A stretch of DNA of 64,000 bases from positions 62,001 to 126,000 of the forward strand of contig CACJBX010000003.1 in assembly GCA_902591755.1 (NCBI GenBank). Direction: 5' to 3'. Of this stretch, positions 58,379 through 64,000 are shown one piece after another; the first letter of the stretch is position 1; every line of letters begins with the position of its first letter. The notes under the pieces are model-generated. The model was not told the DNA's origin. It ran no database searches and was given only the letters and a program-made list of their open reading frames with translations. Origin of the DNA: an uncultured Pelagibacteraceae bacterium (GTDB taxonomy: Bacteria > Pseudomonadota > Alphaproteobacteria > Pelagibacterales > Pelagibacteraceae). Made by a program: the position numbers and the translations under genes.

Positions 58379-59815
58379 TTACTTTATTTTCCAAGATATC
58401 ATTGGTCCTAGTGTTGCGGCAATAAATGACCAAAAAAGTAAATTTTGGACTAAAAACGATGGAAAAAATTCAGTAGGTGCTATAATTCCAACTAATAAAC
58501 TTTTTGAAAAGTCTGGTGTTGGAAATAATAAAAATCCCAAAATCAAACCTAAAACAATTGAAATATACGCCGTATTCTCATTAATTTTTTTATTGTAAAA
58601 ACTATAAAAAACTGTGAGTACAAACGCACAACAAAATAAATCGGCTAACAAAAATAAATACAAAATATCATATCCTTTAGATGCAACTATAAAAGAGATA
58701 AAAGATAAAAATAAGATGATATATGTAGACAAGTTAAAGTAATTTATCTTTTTATTAAATTTGAATAATGCTTTACCGTCAACTACTATTAGACTTGATA
58801 TTGCATTCACTAAAGTATCAACGGTAGAAATTGTTAAAGCTAAACCTAATACAATTATTAATAGCGATAACAATTCTTTTTGCTCTTTGAGTAATAACAT
58901 AAAAAATCCAAGATCAGGCCTAGTAGTTGGATCTAATGAAAAGGCGACCATTCCCGTAAAACCCATATAAAAAACTACAGGTATAATTATAAAAAAAGAT
59001 ATAATTAGACTTTTTCTTAAAGTTTCAGAATTTTTTGCTGCATATACCCTTTGCCAATTACCTTGATGAAATAGATTGGTTGCTGCAACTGCTATAAAAA
59101 AAGTCAAACCTGCAGTATAACTAGGAATGTATGAGGAACTTAAAAGCTGAGGATTTTTTTTATTTATAAATTCAAAGGAAAATTCAGATCCAATAAAACT
59201 TTTTATATAAAATAAGGAAATTAATAAAAGGACTCCTATGACGATCATTTGAATATTATCAGTAAATATAGAGGCTCTTAAACCTCCATATAAAGTATAT
59301 GCAAGTGTAGATAATAAGACAATTAAAGCAGTTATCCAAAGCTTTGTACCTGAAATATAATTTATTAAGACAGCAACTGCTGTTACCTCAGCACACAAAA
59401 AAATGAACATATAAAAAATTGTCATCAATAAAATAAGTTTGAATAAGCTTTTTCCAAACTTCTTACGCATAAATTCAATTAAAGAAGAGCCTTTAGGGAA
59501 TTCTTTTCTAATTTTTTTTCCAAGATAAACTAAGAAAAACATTGGAAAAGCTGTTCCAAGTGAATATCCAATAACAGCTCCTATTCCTCCCCAAGTAGCC
59601 GCCGAAACTGGACCAAATAAAATCCATGCACCTAGCGCTGAGGCTGTTAAGCTTGTTGTTAAAGAAAATAATCCAATATTTCTGTTTGCAGTTAAATAAT
59701 TATTAAGTCCTTGATGTTTTTTTGAATTATATAGGCCCAAAAAAACAAACATCAGACTTATTACAATAACGAGCGTTAGTGATGAAGTTTGAGTTAAAAA
59801 ATAAGTTTTATCCAA
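58379..59815 (-). CDS. thiV: SSS-family sodium:solute symporter under TPP riboswitch (ThiV-like thiamin/precursor transporter), TTG start
   Basis: 13-TM SSS protein; immediately preceded by TPP riboswitch; start codon is TTG in sequence. Confidence 0.8.
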   Translation of the reverse strand: MDKTYFLTQTSSLTLVIVISLMFVFLGLYNSKKHQGLNNYLTANRNIGLFSLTTSLTASALGAWILFGPVSAATWGGIGAVIGYSLGTAFPMFFLVYLGKKIRKEFPKGSSLIEFMRKKFGKSLFKLILLMTIFYMFIFLCAEVTAVAVLINYISGTKLWITALIVLLSTLAYTLYGGLRASIFTDNIQMIVIGVLLLISLFYIKSFIGSEFSFEFINKKNPQLLSSSYIPSYTAGLTFFIAVAATNLFHQGNWQRVYAAKNSETLRKSLIISFFIIIPVVFYMGFTGMVAFSLDPTTRPDLGFFMLLLKEQKELLSLLIIVLGLALTISTVDTLVNAISSLIVVDGKALFKFNKKINYFNLSTYIILFLSFISFIVASKGYDILYLFLLADLFCCAFVLTVFYSFYNKKINENTAYISIVLGLILGFLLFPTPDFSKSLLVGIIAPTEFFPSFLVQNLLFWSFIAATLGPMISWKIK

Positions 59816-59817
59816 TG

Positions 59818-59884
59818 TTTTCCCTTTCTGAATTACCGGACAGGTTCTATGGGTATAATCTCAGTCTTTAAAGACACCCCATGT
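59818..59884 (-). promoter_or_regulatory. TPP riboswitch (THI element)
   Basis: Minus strand reads CATGGGGTGTCTTTAAAGACTGAGATTATACCCATAGAACCTGTCCGGTAATTCAGAAAGGGAAAAC; contains GGGGTG, CTGAGA, TACCC, GAACCTG, CCGG.TAAT and AAGGGAA consensus blocks. Confidence 0.93.
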
Positions 59885-59929
59885 TTTAATTATAGTTGAA
59901 AAATAAATTTTCGCTAGTTAAAATAAGTA

Positions 59930-60370
59930 ATGCCAACATATACTGTTATCACATCAAATATTGAATTAGATGAGAGTAAAAAAAAGTCAATCGCAGAGGG
60001 TATAACAAAAATTCACAGCAAAACTACTGGAGCAAATACATATTTTGCACAAGTCATTTTTAATGAAACTAAAAAGAATTGTCATTTTATGGGGGGGAAA
60101 GTTATTAAGGATAAACAAATTTATCTTAATGGTCAAATAAGAGCAGGACGTTCTAAAGAGGTCAAAGACGATCTTATTGATCAATTAAAAAAGTTATTAG
60201 CGAAAGAAACCAAATTAGATCAATCAAATGTTTGGGTTTATATTGTTGATTTAGAACCATCCCAAATGGTTGAGTACGGAGAGGTGCTACCTATATCAGG
60301 TCAAGAAAAGGTATGGTTCGAAAATCTACCAGATAAACTGAAGAAAAAATTAAAATCTTTGGAAAGTTAG
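59930..60370 (+). CDS. Tautomerase (4-OT/CaaD-like) family protein
   Basis: MPTYTV…; N-terminal Pro after Met; KKKSIAEGITKIHSKTTGANTYFAQVIF; tandem 4-OT-like halves. Confidence 0.85.
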   Translation: MPTYTVITSNIELDESKKKSIAEGITKIHSKTTGANTYFAQVIFNETKKNCHFMGGKVIKDKQIYLNGQIRAGRSKEVKDDLIDQLKKLLAKETKLDQSNVWVYIVDLEPSQMVEYGEVLPISGQEKVWFENLPDKLKKKLKSLES

Positions 60371-60371
60371 T

Positions 60372-61424
60372 TTAAAAACAAACTAAATGTTCAATGTGAA
60401 TTGGTCTTTTTATTCCAAACTTTTCATTTATTTCATGTTGATGCACATGATGAGAGTGTACAAAAACAGGTAAAATAAAATTTTTGTCAGTTTTTAGGGA
60501 GTAAATAAAATTTGTACCTCTAAATTTTTTATCAACTACATCAAATTTTAAATTACTTTTATCGTCATGGTGTAAATCTTCCGGTTGTAATAACAATTTA
60601 ACTGTAGATCCAATTTCGAAAGGTTTTGAGAAGTTTCCAGTAATAGTTCCTAGTTCCTCGTTTTCTAAACTTTTAGGACTTGTAACTTTTGCTGGTACCA
60701 AAACTCCCCTATTCAAAAATTTTACCACCTCAATTGAATTAGGTATGTGATAAACATTATAGGGAGTATCAAATTGTTTTAATTTTTGATCTAATAATAT
60801 TCCACACATGTCTGCTAAATAAAAAGCTTCATAGGAGTCGTGAGTAACAATAATAGTTGTAATCTTAAAATCTTTAATAATTTTTTTAAGTTTTGTTTGA
60901 ATTTCTTCCTTAAAATTTTGATCGATATTAGACAATGGTTCATCTAATAAAAGCAAATCAGGTTCAACACATAAAGATCTTGCTAATGATACTCTTTGAG
61001 CTTCACCTGCACTTATTTGGTGAGGGAATTTATCTAATACATGATCAATATTTAAAAACTTTGTAATTTCTTCAACATTAATTTTTTTGGGACCTGATTT
61101 TGGTATTCCTAAAATTATATTTTTATAAATTGAATGATGTGGAAAAAGACTATTTTCTTGAAATGATAAAGCAATTTTTCTTTTTTCTGGTTCCAAATGT
61201 TCATTTGTTGACGAGATAACTTTATCCTTTAAAATAATTTCACCATTTTCCAATTGTTCTAAGCCAGCAATCGTTCTAAGTATTGTGGTTTTACCTATTC
61301 CTGAGGGTCCTAATAAACAAACAATGTCTCCTTCATTTTTAATCTCGATTGATAAATTCTTAATCTTTTCTTTACCACCAACTTTAAAAGTTGCGTTTTT
61401 AATTTCAAAAAAATTATTCATCAT
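60372..61424 (-). CDS. fbpC: Fe(3+)-type ABC transporter ATP-binding protein
   Basis: CLLGPSGIGKTTILRTIAGLE, ISAGEAQRVSLARSL, LLLDEPLSNID; adjacency to FbpA/B. Confidence 0.92.
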   Translation of the reverse strand: MMNNFFEIKNATFKVGGKEKIKNLSIEIKNEGDIVCLLGPSGIGKTTILRTIAGLEQLENGEIILKDKVISSTNEHLEPEKRKIALSFQENSLFPHHSIYKNIILGIPKSGPKKINVEEITKFLNIDHVLDKFPHQISAGEAQRVSLARSLCVEPDLLLLDEPLSNIDQNFKEEIQTKLKKIIKDFKITTIIVTHDSYEAFYLADMCGILLDQKLKQFDTPYNVYHIPNSIEVVKFLNRGVLVPAKVTSPKSLENEELGTITGNFSKPFEIGSTVKLLLQPEDLHHDDKSNLKFDVVDKKFRGTNFIYSLKTDKNFILPVFVHSHHVHQHEINEKFGIKRPIHIEHLVCF

Positions 61425-63036
61425 TATCTCTTAAGATATATTTTGAACTAAGTAAAATAAAGAAACTTGCAATTAAAATCAAAAATAAAGATGGTGCAGC
61501 AGCTGCCTCTAAAAGGTCCTCAGATGCGTAAATATATGCAGTTGTTGCAAAAGTCTCGAAATTGAAAGGTCTTAATATTAAAGTAATTGGAAGCTCTCTT
61601 ATTATTTCTAATGAAATTAAAATCCCGACGAATAGAACTGAATTTTTTAGATACGGAACATGAATTTTTGCGAAAGTTTTTAGTTTTGAATAACCTAATA
61701 AATAAGCATTTTCATCAACAGAAATATTAATTTTCTCGTATCCTGATTTTATTCCATTACATGCTAGCGAATAAAACCTAATAAAGTAAATAATGATTAG
61801 TCCTAAAATAGAACCAAAGAAAACTTTCTTTACCGATGTAAAACCCATCGCTTTTATAATGCTGTTATCAAGCCATGCTATAAAAGTAATAAAAGCGACT
61901 GCTAAAATAACACCAGGTATTGCATACCCAGAAATTGATAAAGTTGTTAAACTATTTAAAAATTTACTCTTAGAAATTCTATTTCCATAGTTTGAGACAA
62001 AAGATAGGATTATTAAAACGAAAAACGATAAGAAGACCAAGTATAGCGTATTCCATAAAAGCTCGTAAATTTTTATATCAAATAAATTATCTGAAAACTT
62101 TAACGTCCAGTAAAACATCTGGCTTAATGGAAATAGAAAACTCATGAAAAAAATCACAAAACAGAAGGTAAATGCTAATATTGCTGAGCCTCCCGAAAGG
62201 TCCTGTTTTTCCTTCTTCTTAAAGCCACCCTTCATGTTGGAGTGGTATTTAGCTTTTTTTCTTGAAAGATTTTCTAAGAAAAAAAGGGCAAAAATAAATA
62301 ATAATAAAAAAAATGAAATTTGATTTGCGAAAGCAAGATCATCAAAAGTTATCCATGAATTATAAATGCCTGTTGTAAGAGTATTTATCGAAAAAAAATC
62401 AACAGCACCAAACTCTGCTAAAGTCTCCATCGCGACCAATGATAAACCTGCGATAATTGCTGGTCTAGCCGAAGGTAAAATTATTCTTAGAAAAACTTTA
62501 AATTTTGAAAATCCTAGGTTTCTTCCTAAATCAATAAGATTTTGTGACTGATATAAAAAGGATGCTCTTGTTAAAATATAAACATAAGCGAATAAAGAAA
62601 AAGATATTGAAAGTATAGCTCCAGCTATTCCATCAAATTTTGGTATATGACTATTATAATTAGCGTCTCCAAAAATATTTTTTAATATTGTGTAGGCTGT
62701 TCCATAATTTTCAAAAAAAGATGTTAATGAATATGCATAGATATATGGTGGAACAGCAAAAGATAATATTAAAGTCCACTTAAAAAAATTACTTCCAGGA
62801 AAATTGTAAAAGGAAACTAAGTAAGCAGAGCCGGTACCCATTAAAAAAGTTAAGATTAAAACACCAATTAATAAAACTGCAGAATTGAATATATACTCCA
62901 ATAGAAAAGTATCTTTTAATATTTGATAGTAATTACTTGTTTCTTCAAAAAAACTTACTGAAACAGTTATGATAGGAATAATAACAACAAATGAGATTAT
63001 AAACGAGCTTAGAGACCAAACATTAAATTTATTCAT
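61414..63036 (-). CDS. fbpB: Fe(3+)-type ABC transporter permease (fused two-domain)
   Basis: 540 aa with two BPD permease domains; GLSLVAMETLAEFGAVDFFSI and SLEIIRELPITLILRP. Confidence 0.92.
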   Translation of the reverse strand: MNKFNVWSLSSFIISFVVIIPIITVSVSFFEETSNYYQILKDTFLLEYIFNSAVLLIGVLILTFLMGTGSAYLVSFYNFPGSNFFKWTLILSFAVPPYIYAYSLTSFFENYGTAYTILKNIFGDANYNSHIPKFDGIAGAILSISFSLFAYVYILTRASFLYQSQNLIDLGRNLGFSKFKVFLRIILPSARPAIIAGLSLVAMETLAEFGAVDFFSINTLTTGIYNSWITFDDLAFANQISFFLLLFIFALFFLENLSRKKAKYHSNMKGGFKKKEKQDLSGGSAILAFTFCFVIFFMSFLFPLSQMFYWTLKFSDNLFDIKIYELLWNTLYLVFLSFFVLIILSFVSNYGNRISKSKFLNSLTTLSISGYAIPGVILAVAFITFIAWLDNSIIKAMGFTSVKKVFFGSILGLIIIYFIRFYSLACNGIKSGYEKINISVDENAYLLGYSKLKTFAKIHVPYLKNSVLFVGILISLEIIRELPITLILRPFNFETFATTAYIYASEDLLEAAAAPSLFLILIASFFILLSSKYILRDNDE

Positions 63037-63068
63037 ATTATAATCCGCCTTATAATCATGAAAATAAA

Positions 63069-63102
63069 AATGCCCGTGAAAAGGAGATCTTAATCACGAG
63101 CA
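63069..63102 (-). terminator. Intra-operon terminator/attenuator between small Cys protein gene and fbpB
   Basis: Minus strand ATGCTCGTGA-N14-TCACGGGCAT (10 bp, one G:T) followed by TTTTTATTTT. Confidence 0.75.
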
Positions 63103-63119
63103 TATTTTCAAAGAATTAT

Positions 63120-63290
63120 CTAAAAATCAAAAACCTTTAGGATGTGCGGAACCTCCTGTTCATTAATATCAGATAAATTTCTTTTATTTATTCTTTGATT
63201 GATTTTTTTACACTCTGAGACACACGGAGAGCATCCCTCAGAAGATTTATTTAAATCAATTTCAGTAATAAATTCTTTTTTATCTTCCAT
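63120..63290 (-). CDS. 56-aa small protein with CxxCxxxC motif (MEDKKEFITEIDLNKSSEGCSPCVSECKKINQRINKRNLSDINEQEVPHILKVFDF)
   Basis: Not in ORF track; directly after fbpA stop, same strand; read by reverse complement. Confidence 0.6.
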   Translation of the reverse strand: MEDKKEFITEIDLNKSSEGCSPCVSECKKINQRINKRNLSDINEQEVPHILKVFDF

Positions 63291-63291
63291 G

Positions 63292-64000
63292 TTATTTCCA
63301 ACCAGCAGCTGTCATTACTTCTAATGCATCAGCTTGTTTAGCACCATAACTAGAAACTTTTGTTTTTAGATCTTGTTTAAAATCTAAACCAATGTTGTTA
63401 ACTACTAATGGATTTGCTGAAACGCCACCGATCATCGGGAATTCAAATGTATTATTAACAAAGTGTTCTTGAGACTCTGGTGTTAATAAAAATTCCACAA
63501 GTTTGATTGCGTTATCTTTGTTTGGAGCACCTTTAACTAAAGCAGCGCAGCTTATGTTCATGTGCGTTCCTCTATCATTTTGATTAGGAAAAAACGCTTT
63601 AACTTTTTTTGCTGCTGTTTGTTGTTCAGCACCTTTTTTTCCAGATAACATCAAAGCTAAATAATAAGTATTAGCTACAGCGATATCTGCTTCACCTGCT
63701 GCAACTGCCATTATTTGTGCTCTGTCATTTCCTTTTGGTGTTCTAGCCATGTTAGATACAACTCCTTTAGCCCATTCAGCTGTTGCTGCTTTTCCATTGT
63801 TTTTAACCAATGAAGCTACTAAAGATTTATTGTATATATTACTAGATTTTCTAATTACTAATCTACCTTTCCATTTCGGATCAGCTAAACTTTCATAAGT
63901 TAAACCAGCTAGCTCTGCACCACTTACTCTCTCTGGAGCGTAATAAACTATTCTCGCTCTTTTAGCGATACCAGTCCAGTGCGAAGTTCTGAAGTTTGAA
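63292..64000 (-). CDS. fbpA: Fe(3+) ABC transporter substrate-binding protein, partial (N-terminus beyond right edge)
   Basis: Frame is open to window edge (…SNFRTSHWTGIAKRARIVYYAPERVSGAELAGLTYESLADPKWKGRLVIRKSSNIYNKSLVASLVKNNGKAATAEWAKG…); track start at 63810 is an internal Met. Confidence 0.93.
   Translation of the reverse strand, partial: SNFRTSHWTGIAKRARIVYYAPERVSGAELAGLTYESLADPKWKGRLVIRKSSNIYNKSLVASLVKNNGKAATAEWAKGVVSNMARTPKGNDRAQIMAVAAGEADIAVANTYYLALMLSGKKGAEQQTAAKKVKAFFPNQNDRGTHMNISCAALVKGAPNKDNAIKLVEFLLTPESQEHFVNNTFEFPMIGGVSANPLVVNNIGLDFKQDLKTKVSSYGAKQADALEVMTAAGWK

Noticed and set aside
1-64000. tRNA/rRNA genes, CRISPR arrays, IS elements, prophage genes
   Set aside because: Intergenic gaps scanned by eye; no cloverleaf-like GC-rich segments, regularly spaced repeats, transposase/integrase or phage structural proteins recognised.

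Overview
AT-rich, densely packed window with many convergent and overlapping gene ends. Gene content and style (TRAP and SSS transporters, TPP-riboswitch SSS symporter, aprMBA with xsc/suyAB, AmtB, tiny smORFs) strongly suggest a SAR11/Pelagibacterales-type marine alphaproteobacterium; this taxonomic call is inference from content. Main blocks: (1) 1-11.7 kb: YbgC thioesterase, DUF3047, SDRs, NCS1 permease, DctPQM TRAP transporter, GMC oxidoreductase, TerC, M23 peptidase, hydratase. (2) About 11.7-23.3 kb: accessory surface-glycan/sulfation-like island (SGNH proteins, ASST-like protein, sulfotransferase, methyltransferase, OafA-like acyltransferase, GT2). (3) 23.3-30.6 kb: glucosylglycerate-type synthesis/phosphorolysis genes next to a reduced Anbu (ancestral proteasome) locus with a circularly permuted ATP-grasp and a membrane-anchored TAXI-like protein. 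(4) 32-34.5 kb: carbamoyltransferase/DUF5989/SxtJ trio. (5) 34.5-43 kb: organosulfonate-to-sulfite-to-APS island (xsc, suyAB, TauE-like, aprMBA) with two unexplained small proteins. (6) 43-64 kb: pabABC, MFS, PLP enzyme, mnmA, cysQ, recX, bcp, amtB, HU, rseP, a TPP-riboswitch-controlled SSS transporter (ThiV-like), and a ferric-iron ABC operon with a small Cys-motif protein. I found several smORFs missing from the ORF track, clear stem-loops, a GC-rich orphan RNA-like hairpin and a candidate operator upstream of amtB. No tRNA, rRNA, CRISPR, IS element or prophage was recognised.
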